Source: Acidobacteriota bacterium | GTDB taxonomy: Bacteria > Acidobacteriota > Terriglobia > Terriglobales > Acidobacteriaceae | Reading direction: 5' to 3' | Assembly (NCBI GenBank): GCA_021798235.1 | Contig: JAJZMO010000081.1 | Coordinates: forward strand, 1-7,880 | DNA length: 7,880 bases | Shown: in pieces, positions 1-6,219 of the stretch | Position numbering within the stretch: the stretch's first letter is position 1 | Layout of the letters: every line of letters starts with the position of its first letter | Notes under the pieces: model-generated | Seen by the model: only the letters and a program-made list of their open reading frames with translations | Told to the model about the DNA's origin: nothing | Database searches by the model: none | Program-made: the position numbers and the translations under genes

Positions 1-1001
1 TGTCCACCTTGCCGCACGCGATGGGCATCTTCAATCTGGTGGCTTTTCTGGCCGTGTTGGCCATGACGGCCGTGCTCATCATCGGCATTGAAGAGTCGGC
101 CCGCTTCAACACGGCGATTGTGGCCATCAAACTTTCCGTCGTGGGAATTTTTCTTATCATCGGCGCAGGATTTTTGCTGCATCATCCGCATCTGGCTGCA
201 GCCAACTGGCATCCGTTTATTCCTCCTGCGCAAGGGCCGGGGCGCTTCGGCTTCAGCGGCATTACTGCGGGCGCAGCCTCCATCTTTTTCGCTTACATTG
301 GTTTTGACGCCGTCTCCACCGCCGCACAAGAGGCCAAAAATCCCCGACGCGATATGCCCATCGGCATTCTTGGCTCGCTGGTGATCTGCACCGTGCTGTA
401 TATTTTGGTGGCGCTGGTGCTTACCGGACTGGTCAGTTATCACTCGCTCGACGTGGCCGATCCAGTTGCCGTGGGCATCGACGCCACTGGCGTGCGCTGG
501 GGCAGCGTGTTGGTCAAGCTGGGAGCTGTCTTTGGTTTGGGCACAGCGATGCTGGTCATGCTGCTGGGCCAGAGTCGGATTTTTCTCTCGATGTCGCGCG
601 ATGGCCTGATCTGGAAGTGGGCCAGCAAAATTCATCCGCGCTTTCGCACGCCCTACGTTTCCAACCTGGTGGTCGGCATCTCTGTGGCCTTCATGCCAGC
701 GCTGTTGCCCATTGACCGGCTCAGCGAACTGGTGAATATGGGCACGCTGCTGGCCTTCGCCATTGTTTGCGCCGGAGTTTGGATTCTGCGCCGCAAGCAT
801 CCAGACATGCCGCGCCCCTTCAAAACCCCGCTGGTGCCGCTGGTGCCCATCCTGGGGATTCTCTCCGCGTTCTATTTGATCTGGGTGCTGCCGCTGTTGA
901 CCAAAGAGATTGTCGTGCTCTGGTTGCTGGTGGGGCTGGTGATTTACTTCACCTACAGCGTGAAGAACAGCGCCGTGCAAAAGGCCCTGCGCGAGGATTG
1001 A
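1..1001 (+). CDS. APC-superfamily amino acid permease, C-terminal part (5' end outside window)
   Basis: Inner-membrane secondary transporter for amino acids, probably proton-coupled. The frame is open from the left edge (codon phase starts at base 3) to a TGA at 999-1001, giving 332 residues of what is usually a protein of about 450-500. I count nine hydrophobic membrane-spanning stretches, consistent with the last nine of about 12-14. Family hallmarks are the segment FFAYIGFDAVSTAA followed by QEAKNPRRDMPIGI, and RIFLSMSRDG followed by HPRFRTP, both typical of the cationic amino acid transporter/YfnA-like branch. The apparent TTG at 9 and ATG at 21 are internal codons, because the frame continues upstream without a stop. 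The gene converges on the minus-strand ABC ATPase gene. The substrate cannot be told from this fragment; arginine/lysine-type or broad neutral amino acids are both possible. Confidence 0.9.
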   Translation, partial: STLPHAMGIFNLVAFLAVLAMTAVLIIGIEESARFNTAIVAIKLSVVGIFLIIGAGFLLHHPHLAAANWHPFIPPAQGPGRFGFSGITAGAASIFFAYIGFDAVSTAAQEAKNPRRDMPIGILGSLVICTVLYILVALVLTGLVSYHSLDVADPVAVGIDATGVRWGSVLVKLGAVFGLGTAMLVMLLGQSRIFLSMSRDGLIWKWASKIHPRFRTPYVSNLVVGISVAFMPALLPIDRLSELVNMGTLLAFAIVCAGVWILRRKHPDMPRPFKTPLVPLVPILGILSAFYLIWVLPLLTKEIVVLWLLVGLVIYFTYSVKNSAVQKALRED

Positions 1002-1017
1002 AATCTGCAAGGGCCTT
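981..1017. terminator. Probable bidirectional terminator hairpin between convergent genes
   Basis: AAGGCCC at 981-987 pairs perfectly with GGGCCTT at 1011-1017. The stem extends by three more pairs (988-990 with 1007-1008 and 1010) if A1009 is bulged. The loop region 991-1006 can fold a small inner helix. The stem overlaps the last codons and the stop of the permease gene. On the plus strand it is followed by a T-containing stretch (1016-1022). On the minus strand it is followed by TTTT, made of the end of the stem plus 979-980. It lies only 31 bases past the ATPase stop, so it could end both transcripts. Termination itself is inferred from structure and position. Confidence 0.5.
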
Positions 1018-1047
1018 CGTTTGTGCTTGGGTTGAATACTGGTGCGG

Positions 1048-1803
1048 CTACTGCTGAGCGCGGCTGGAGCGAACGTCGGAGGCAATCTCGCCGTCGCGGA
1101 TATGCACGACACGGTGCGCATACTCGGCAATATCTGGCTCATGCGTGACCAGAACGATGGTGTTGCCATTCCGGTGGAGATCGTCAAAGAGCGCCATGAT
1201 CTCCACGCCTGTCTTCGAATCGAGATTGCCCGTGGGTTCATCGGCCAAAATGATGGAGGGTCGATTAACCAGTGCGCGCGCGATGGCTACGCGCTGGCGT
1301 TGTCCGCCAGAGAGTTCATTCGGCTTGTGCATCATGCGGCCTTCCAGGTTCACAGAGCGCAGCGTGTTCTTGGCGCGTTCGATGCGCTCCTCGGCAGGCG
1401 TGCCGTTGTAGATGAGGGGTAGTTCCACATTGTGCAGCGCCGTGGCGCGCGCCAGCAGGTTGAAGGTCTGGAAGACGAAGCCAATTTCCTTGTTGCGGAT
1501 GCGCGCCAGCTCATCGTCATTGAGATCGCTGACCAGATGGCCGTTGAGCCAGTACCGGCCTTGGCTGGGCGTGTCCAGGCAGCCGATCAGGTTCATCAGC
1601 GTGGATTTGCCAGAGCCGGATGGTCCCATGATGGCAACATATTCATTGTGCCGGATGCGTAGATTGACGCCGCGCAGCGCCTGTACCTGCTGCTCTGACC
1701 CCATATCGTAGGTCTTCCAGAGGTTCTCGACAACGATCACCTCATCTGCGCCTGGGCCAGCGTTTGCGCTTGCCGGTTCTGGAATCAATGTCTCCGTACT
1801 CAT
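1048..1803 (-). CDS. ABC transporter ATP-binding protein, MacB/LolD-type
   Basis: Cytoplasmic ATPase subunit that powers a type VII ABC machine (MacB/LolCDE class), which exports or extracts lipids, lipoproteins, peptides or drugs rather than importing. The 251 residues carry every catalytic element: Walker [10 protein letters not shown] at 60-68, Q-loop Gln112 in FVFQTFNLL, signature LSGGQ at 164-168, Walker B IILADEP at 184-190 followed by TGNLDS, and the switch His221 in VTHEP. There is no membrane domain, so a separate permease is needed. The ATG start at 1801-1803 is backed by a purine-rich GGGAGAGG at 1805-1812. The gene lies 66 bases after the adaptor gene on the same strand, so they probably form one operon. 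The extra N-terminal stretch of about 20 residues is Ala/Pro-rich and precedes the first strand. No permease gene follows; the next gene is the convergent amino acid permease. Confidence 0.95.
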   Translation of the reverse strand: MSTETLIPEPASANAGPGADEVIVVENLWKTYDMGSEQQVQALRGVNLRIRHNEYVAIMGPSGSGKSTLMNLIGCLDTPSQGRYWLNGHLVSDLNDDELARIRNKEIGFVFQTFNLLARATALHNVELPLIYNGTPAEERIERAKNTLRSVNLEGRMMHKPNELSGGQRQRVAIARALVNRPSIILADEPTGNLDSKTGVEIMALFDDLHRNGNTIVLVTHEPDIAEYAHRVVHIRDGEIASDVRSSRAQQ

Positions 1804-1869
1804 GCCTCTCCCGTACTTCTGTCCACTGCCTGCACCCTAACACTATTATGAGCTAGCGAGTCTCTCTGC

Positions 1870-3276
1870 TTACGAACTAGACTCAGTGTCTCCATTCCCA
1901 CTATCCGTGGTGCCTGTGGGTTTTTCTTTCTGCAGCTTCACTTGCGCTCCGTCTTTCAGGGAACGCAGCACTCGATACGGGCCTGTGACAATTCTGTCTC
2001 CGGGCTTCAGCCCTGAGGTGACTTCAATGTTGGTTGTGCCCGTAATTCCCGTCTGCACAGGCACGAAGAATGCACGTTCATGTCGGCCTTCCTTGCGAAT
2101 GACGAAGACGCCCTGCACCTGTTGTCCCTGCTGCGATCCAAGATTCAACGCCGTGTTCACTTTCTGTGCATCCTGTTTTCCTTGTGCAGACGGAGCGCGT
2201 AGCGTGAGCGCCTGAATCGGAATCCCCAACACGGCCTGCTTGGTAGCCGTGATGATCTTCGCCGTGGTGGAAAGGCCGGGTCGCAGTTCATCCGAAGGAT
2301 TGTCCAGCGTGACGACAACCTTGAAGTCTTTGGCCTCTTCCGTGCCACTGGTGCTCTGGCTGGTGGCTACGCCCGAGGAGCGCAGCAGTGCCTGATCGCC
2401 AACCTCCGTTACATGGCCTGCAAAAACTTTGCCCGGAAGTGCATCCACGGTGACCTCAGCGGGCTGGCCCAGCGTCACGTTGGCAATATCGGTCTCATCC
2501 ACCTTCACCTCAGCAGTGATCACGGACATGTCTGCCAGCGTCATGAGTGTGCTGCCCTCGGTGTTCTGAATGCCCGGAACAACGGTTTCGCCCTCACGTA
2601 CCGGCTCGTTGGTGACAAGCCCGTCAAATGGAGCAATGCTGATGGTGCGATTGAGCTCATCATCGTTACTGCGCAATGTGGCTTCATCGCTTTCTAGCTT
2701 GGCCTTGCTGGATGCGGTTTGCGCCTGTGCCTGCACTAGGGATGCTTGCATCTGCGCCACTTTGGCCACGTCCACATCGTAGGCGGCTTTTTTGGAATCA
2801 AAATCCTGTCGCGCGATCAGTGCGTCTTTGTACAACGCCTCCGCGCGCTGATAATCCATTTGCTTCTGTACCAGGTCGGCCTTGGCATTTTCCAAATTCG
2901 CTACGGCAACTTTTTCATTGGCGATCGCTGCGGTTACATCTTTGCTGGCTGCTGCGATGGTGTCCTGCTGCGCTTCCACCGTGGCGGACTGTTGAATATT
3001 CTCTACCGTGGCCACCACCTCGCCCTTGTGAACATGGTCGCCTTCCTTGGCGTAGAGATGCGTGATGCGTCCAGTGACCAATGCGCCCACGTTCACGTAT
3101 GTCTTGGGCTTGATCTGCCCCGTCCCGCTTACCGTGGCCTGTAGATTCTGAATGGCCGCAGTCCCCATTTGCACCTGGGTAGTGTGTGCATTGCCCTGAT
3201 AAATCGTCAGGCCGACTATCGCGCCGCAGAGAGCTACGGCCATCAGGACAATCAGTAGTATTTTTTTTCTGCTCAT
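1870..3276 (-). CDS. MacA-like periplasmic adaptor (membrane fusion protein, HlyD/RND-adaptor family)
   Basis: Periplasmic adaptor that links an inner-membrane transporter to an outer-membrane channel. It has 468 residues. One membrane anchor sits at about 5-25 after a basic MSRKK start. The first half of a lipoyl domain is at about 60-95 (GALVTGRITHLYAKEGDHV), then a long alpha-hairpin coiled coil at about 97-208, rich in Ala, Gln and Lys, then the second lipoyl half at 211-247 (SIAPFDGLVT, VREGETV). A beta-barrel follows at about 250-350 (VKVDETDIANV, LRPGLSTTAKI) and a membrane-proximal domain at about 385-450 (GLKPGDRIVTGPYRVL). The region 361-390 is a Gln-rich insert and the tail from 451 is Ser/Thr/Gly/Asp-rich. 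The ATG at 3274-3276 has GGTGAG five bases upstream (3282-3287). It is the first gene of the pair with the ABC ATPase, which makes it MacA-like rather than a partner of an RND pump. The real macB-type permease is not in this window. Confidence 0.92.
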   Translation of the reverse strand: MSRKKILLIVLMAVALCGAIVGLTIYQGNAHTTQVQMGTAAIQNLQATVSGTGQIKPKTYVNVGALVTGRITHLYAKEGDHVHKGEVVATVENIQQSATVEAQQDTIAAASKDVTAAIANEKVAVANLENAKADLVQKQMDYQRAEALYKDALIARQDFDSKKAAYDVDVAKVAQMQASLVQAQAQTASSKAKLESDEATLRSNDDELNRTISIAPFDGLVTNEPVREGETVVPGIQNTEGSTLMTLADMSVITAEVKVDETDIANVTLGQPAEVTVDALPGKVFAGHVTEVGDQALLRSSGVATSQSTSGTEEAKDFKVVVTLDNPSDELRPGLSTTAKIITATKQAVLGIPIQALTLRAPSAQGKQDAQKVNTALNLGSQQGQQVQGVFVIRKEGRHERAFFVPVQTGITGTTNIEVTSGLKPGDRIVTGPYRVLRSLKDGAQVKLQKEKPTGTTDSGNGDTESSS

Positions 3277-3449
3277 TCCATCTCACCGCAAATGTGTTCA
3301 ATTGAATGCGCCGCGTGCCGCAGGGCAGGCAGGTGTCCGCATGTGTTTGCATACGCAGGCTGTCTGCGAAAAGTTCCCGCATGCCTTCCAATAAAGAGCA
3401 CCCGCACTCATTGTAGCCGTTGGTTTGCAGATTCCTGTCTGCCGCTTGC

Positions 3450-3479
3450 TTGAAACTCTTGCTGCAAAGTCCATACAAT
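3450..3479 (+). promoter_or_regulatory. Candidate sigma70 promoter of the GWxTD gene
   Basis: TTGAAA at 3450-3455 and TACAAT at 3474-3479 are separated by 18 bases and differ from the consensus hexamers at two and one positions. Transcription would begin near 3486, leaving a leader of about 20 bases that contains the AGGAG ribosome binding site at 3495-3499. Evidence is by pattern only. Confidence 0.6.
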
Positions 3480-3494
3480 TAGGATTGGCCCAAT

Positions 3495-3499
3495 AGGAG
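3495..3499 (+). promoter_or_regulatory. Ribosome binding site that favours a TTG start
   Basis: AGGAG at 3495-3499 lies 8 bases before the TTG at 3508-3510 and 14 bases before the in-frame ATG at 3514-3516. Usual spacing is about 5-9, so the TTG is the better start. The ATG would shorten the protein by only two residues and leave the signal peptide intact. Confidence 0.6.
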
Positions 3500-3507
3500 T
3501 AGCCGCT

Positions 3508-5247
3508 TTGCCTATGTTCCGTTCCAGATTCCTTAGTTTTGTTGTTTTAGCTGGTTGTGCGTTGCCCTGCATGTATGCACGACAGTTCTTGGCGCAGGAT
3601 GCCACTTCGCCCGATGCGCCTTCGGCAGATGCTTCGAATGCAGATGCTGCTCCTGTGGACCCGCTTCACCGCAAACTCTCCGACAAAGAACGCCTGCGCC
3701 AACAGAAAGCCCTGCGTCAGGAGTTAAAAGGTCCTTACAAGAAGTGGTTGGATGAGGATGTGCGCTGGATTATTAGCGATGATGAACGCAAGGCGTTTTT
3801 ATCACTGAGCAATGACGAAGAGCGCGACAATTTTATCGAACAGTTTTGGCGTCGCAGAAATCCGGACCCCGAGTCTCCTGCAAATAGCTTCCGCGAAGAG
3901 CACTATCGCCGCATCGCGTATGCAAACGAACATTTTTATGGCGGCGAAGAGGGATGGAGAACCGACCGTGGGCACATTTATATCGTCTACGGGCCTCCGG
4001 ATAGCATTGATTCCCACCCCTCTGGCGGGTTGTACCATCGCTCGATGGACGAAGGTGGTGGACAGACAGATACATTTCCATTCGAAGTGTGGCACTACAA
4101 ACACATCGATGGTATTGGCGATAATGTCGAAATTGAATTTGTGGATACTTGCATGTGCAGCGAGTACCACATGACACTCGACCGTGGAGAAAAAGATGCT
4201 CTGGCCCATATCCCCGGCGCAGGGCCAACTTTGCTTGAGTCTAGAGGTGTGTCTCAGGCACAACGCTATGGCAGTGGCAGCATAGAAACTCTAGGCCCTG
4301 GCCCGGCTTACTTTAATAATCAGGACAAAGAATTTGACCGCATGGTGCAGTTCAGTAAGCTTTTGGGATCCCCTCCGGTTAAGTTCAAAGACATGGAAGA
4401 ATTCATGACCAGCCACAAAGTGCTGACGGGTCCATTCTTCCCCTTTGACGTTCGCACAGATTTTGTTCGTATTACAGACGACACGATCCTGGTTCCGATT
4501 ACCTTGCAGGTCAACAATCGAGACATAACCTTCAACACGAAAAATGGAGTCTCCAGCGGAACGGTCAATATCCTTGGACGCGTGTCCACCATTACCGGGC
4601 GAATTGTGCAGACCTTTGAAGATACCGTCCAAGTCTCAGACCCATCCGAGCTATTAGCCCAAGCCATGAAAGGGAAATCCGTTTACTGGAAGGCATTGCC
4701 GCTCCGTCCCGGACGTTATCGCTTGGATATTGTAATTAAGGATGTAAACAATCCTGACCACGTTGGAACCTACGCGCGCGCCTTGGATGTTCCCCACTAC
4801 GATGATGACCACTTGGCCGCATCCTCCCTTATCTTGGCGGACAAGATGGAGCCGGTAGCCACGCGACAAATTGGCACGGGAAATTTTGTTATCGGCAATA
4901 CCTATATTCGTCCGCGCGTGAGTTCTTCCATTACGAAACCAGCATCGTTTCAACGCAATCAAAGTCTGAACTTTTGGATGCAAGTTTACAATTTGGGCAT
5001 CAACACCAAAACACGGCACAATGATGCCACGTTGGACTATCAAATCACACGTTTGGATACAAATCAGCTGCTGCTGAATACTTCAGAGCCAACCAGCAAG
5101 ATCAATCCAAACTCCGATCAGGTGACGGTGGAAAAATCACTGCCGCTCAGCTCACTGCAACCCGGAAAATACAGCGTCACCGTTAAGGTGACGGATGCGG
5201 TCACGCAGCAGCAGTTGCAGCAGTCCGCCTCATTCGAGGTCGAGTAA
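3508..5247 (+). CDS. GWxTD-domain protein, probable lipoprotein, function unknown
   Basis: Exported protein of 579 residues with no assigned biochemical role. The N-terminus has a basic MPMFRSR stretch, a short hydrophobic core and a good lipobox LAGC with Cys17. The next 35 residues are a low-complexity Ala/Asp/Pro/Ser linker, as expected for a tethered lipoprotein. Signal peptidase I cleavage a little later is the alternative. The conserved domain follows: YKKWLDEDVRWIISDDER from 77, then FIEQFWRRRNPDP ending near 121, then the family motif GWRTD at 149-153 running into RGHIYIVYGPPD, then PFEVWHY from 191 and a CMC cysteine pair at 215-217. Residues from about 300 to 579 are beta-rich, with two PGxY repeats (LRPGRYRLDIVIKD and LQPGKYSVTVKVTD) that resemble Ig-like strands. 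The family is known to me mainly from Acidobacteriota and relatives. The gene is divergent from the adaptor/ATPase pair and has lower GC than its neighbours. A link to export or envelope assembly is inference only. Confidence 0.88.
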   Translation: MPMFRSRFLSFVVLAGCALPCMYARQFLAQDATSPDAPSADASNADAAPVDPLHRKLSDKERLRQQKALRQELKGPYKKWLDEDVRWIISDDERKAFLSLSNDEERDNFIEQFWRRRNPDPESPANSFREEHYRRIAYANEHFYGGEEGWRTDRGHIYIVYGPPDSIDSHPSGGLYHRSMDEGGGQTDTFPFEVWHYKHIDGIGDNVEIEFVDTCMCSEYHMTLDRGEKDALAHIPGAGPTLLESRGVSQAQRYGSGSIETLGPGPAYFNNQDKEFDRMVQFSKLLGSPPVKFKDMEEFMTSHKVLTGPFFPFDVRTDFVRITDDTILVPITLQVNNRDITFNTKNGVSSGTVNILGRVSTITGRIVQTFEDTVQVSDPSELLAQAMKGKSVYWKALPLRPGRYRLDIVIKDVNNPDHVGTYARALDVPHYDDDHLAASSLILADKMEPVATRQIGTGNFVIGNTYIRPRVSSSITKPASFQRNQSLNFWMQVYNLGINTKTRHNDATLDYQITRLDTNQLLLNTSEPTSKINPNSDQVTVEKSLPLSSLQPGKYSVTVKVTDAVTQQQLQQSASFEVE

Positions 5248-5431
5248 CGCCGCTCCTTACCTATCCAGACACGCAGCGCATCCAGCCTGCGTGTCTGCGA
5301 TGCGATCACTCTCCCGGTATTTCGGGTATCTGCGTGGCTGATGTTGGCGCAGGTTCGCCGTTACTTCCCAGTCCAGACCTCGATACTTTTAGGATTCTGC
5401 TTCTGCCCGCACAACTAGAGCAGGCTGCGAT
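5248..5431. other. Convergent spacer between the GWxTD gene and pyrE
   Basis: This 184-base gap lies between two 3' ends. Besides the 11-bp hairpin at 5266-5297 it has only a small CCCG/CGGG hairpin at 5313-5326. I see no credible reading frame, RNA gene or clear T-tract terminator for pyrE. Confidence 0.5.
5266..5297. terminator. Strong hairpin after the GWxTD gene
   Basis: CAGACACGCAG at 5266-5276 pairs perfectly over 11 bp with CTGCGTGTCTG at 5287-5297 around a 10-base loop. It starts 18 bases after the GWxTD stop codon. No T-run follows on either strand, so it is not a classic intrinsic terminator. It may act as a Rho-assisted terminator or a transcript-end stabiliser. pyrE converges from the right and ends 135 bases away, so the hairpin could also serve that transcript. 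Confidence 0.5.
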
Positions 5432-6037
5432 CTAGGTCGATGCGGCAGCGAGGGCCAGATGCGCGGCGCGCACATCAGCAGCAGTGAAGAGTGCGAGGAA
5501 TGGCGCGCCATGGGCTGCGGCTTCGACAGCGGCACGGCCATTCTGTTCTTGCCGATCCACCAGGCAAAGAACACCGACAACGTTCATGCCAGCCTCACGT
5601 GTGGCAGCGATGGCGTTGATGGTGGAGCCGCCCGTGGTGCATACGTCATCGACAATGACCACACGCGCGCCGGGCTGGCAAAAGCCTTCGACGCGGCGTC
5701 CCGTGCCATGGGATTTTTCCGCCTTGCGTACGAGGAAGCCATGCACAAATGGCGTGGCTGGCTCGTGCGCGTGCTGCCAGGCGCTGGCAGAGGCGATGTT
5801 CGAGACCAGGGGGTCTGCGCCCATGGTGAGTCCGCCGACGGCGGCAGGATGCAGATTGTGTTTGCGAATCAGGTCGTAGAGCAGCAGCCCAGCCAGGCGT
5901 CCGCCATCGGCGTGCAGCGTGGTGGTGCGGCAGTCGATGTAGTAGTCGCTGCGCGCACCGGAGGAGAGCACAAAGTCTCCCAAGCGGAAGGAGTGCTGCG
6001 CGATCAGGTTGAGAAGGGTGTTCCGATGGTCCGACAT
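5432..6037 (-). CDS. pyrE: Orotate phosphoribosyltransferase
   Basis: Cytoplasmic enzyme of de novo pyrimidine synthesis that joins orotate and PRPP to give OMP and pyrophosphate. The 201 residues, counted from the ATG at 6035-6037, fit the family length of about 180-215. Hallmarks are FVLSSGARSDYYIDCR at 22-37, the catalytic-loop segment VRKAEKSHGTGR at 103-114, and the PRPP-binding signature VVIVDDVCTTGGST at 126-139. An in-frame TTG four codons upstream (6047-6049) is possible, but neither start has a Shine-Dalgarno sequence. The candidate -10 box at 6050-6055 puts the transcript start within about 10 bases of the ATG, which suggests a near-leaderless message. I prefer the ATG because the TTG would fall at or before the transcript start. 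No other pyr gene is next to it; uvrA and the CPBP gene lie upstream on the same strand. Confidence 0.95.
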   Translation of the reverse strand: MSDHRNTLLNLIAQHSFRLGDFVLSSGARSDYYIDCRTTTLHADGGRLAGLLLYDLIRKHNLHPAAVGGLTMGADPLVSNIASASAWQHAHEPATPFVHGFLVRKAEKSHGTGRRVEGFCQPGARVVIVDDVCTTGGSTINAIAATREAGMNVVGVLCLVDRQEQNGRAAVEAAAHGAPFLALFTAADVRAAHLALAAAST

Positions 6038-6049
6038 GGTTGTAAGCAA

Positions 6050-6079
6050 ATTGTAGCGATTCCCCTACCCGAACCGCAA
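6050..6079 (-). promoter_or_regulatory. Candidate pyrE promoter, near-leaderless
   Basis: On the minus strand TTGCGG (6074-6079) and TACAAT (6050-6055) are spaced by 18 bases. The -10 hexamer is the same as the one before the GWxTD gene. The expected start point, about 6042-6044, leaves only about 5-7 bases before the ATG. The -35 is weak and the call rests on pattern alone. Confidence 0.4.
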
Positions 6080-6106
6080 AGAGCAGGGATCGGGGTCGGG
6101 GTATCG
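6057..6106. repeat. Imperfect inverted repeat upstream of pyrE
   Basis: The 14 bases at 6057-6070 pair with 6093-6106 at 12 of 14 positions (mismatches at 6061/6102 and 6066/6097) around a 22-base middle. One arm fills most of the spacer of the candidate promoter and the -35 lies in the middle segment. It could be an operator, or an RNA hairpin 20 bases before the start codon if transcription begins further upstream. Confidence 0.45.
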
Positions 6107-6153
6107 TGCGCTCGGAAAGACTCTCCCGTGACGGGCGCTTCACTCCTGCCACA

Positions 6154-6185
6154 CTCCACTCAAGCCAAAGACGGCTTGAATGGGG
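6154..6185. repeat. REP-like hairpin between the CPBP gene and pyrE
   Basis: TCAAGCC at 6160-6166 pairs perfectly with GGCTTGA at 6173-6179 around AAAGAC. After one mismatch (6159/6180) the stem continues with 6156-6158 against 6181-6183, then a wobble and a C-G pair out to 6154/6185. It lies about 30 bases past the CPBP stop, so it may terminate that transcript, although no T-run follows. Its shape resembles the mobile or repeated intergenic palindromes common in bacterial genomes; repetition elsewhere was not tested. Confidence 0.45.
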
Positions 6186-6191
6186 CACCCG

Positions 6192-6219
6192 GCGAATAGC
6201 GAATAGCTAACAGCTAATT
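6192..6219. repeat. Degenerate heptamer tandem repeat overlapping the CPBP stop codon
   Basis: Four adjacent 7-base units start with GC: GCGAATA twice (6192-6205), then GCTAACA (6206-6212), then GCTAATT (6213-6219). The last unit contains the stop codon of the CPBP gene (6214-6216). The seven-base period resembles the short tandemly repeated repetitive sequences known from other bacteria. Confidence 0.6.

Larger units (their letters stand above)
3277..3507. promoter_or_regulatory. Divergent intergenic region of the adaptor and GWxTD genes
   Basis: This 231-base stretch separates two divergently transcribed genes and holds no convincing coding sequence. Seen in it are a sigma70-like promoter facing the GWxTD gene (listed separately), a possible minus-strand -10 TACAAT at 3410-3415 for the adaptor operon with only a weak -35, and a perfect 10-bp palindrome TTCAATTGAA at 3297-3306 about 20 bases before the adaptor start. 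A short CGCAG/CTGCG inverted repeat lies at 3354-3368. Whether any regulator binds here cannot be judged from the sequence. Confidence 0.5.

Noticed and set aside
1804..1869. Separate promoter for the ABC ATPase in the 66-base gap
   Set aside because: A CATAAT-like hexamer exists on the minus strand, but no -35 lies at a proper distance. Co-transcription with the adaptor is simpler.
2413..3144. Plus-strand frames opposite the adaptor coiled coil
   Set aside because: They are shadows of a repetitive Ala/Gln-rich coding region with no independent signals.
6038..6049. TTG start for pyrE four codons upstream of the ATG
   Set aside because: It has no ribosome binding site and lies directly next to the candidate -10 box, so it would be at or before the transcript start.
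5459..6199. Plus-strand open frame of 246 residues opposite pyrE
   Set aside because: It is a mirror of pyrE, whose PRPP-binding motif is unmistakable, and its translation is compositionally odd with no family features.
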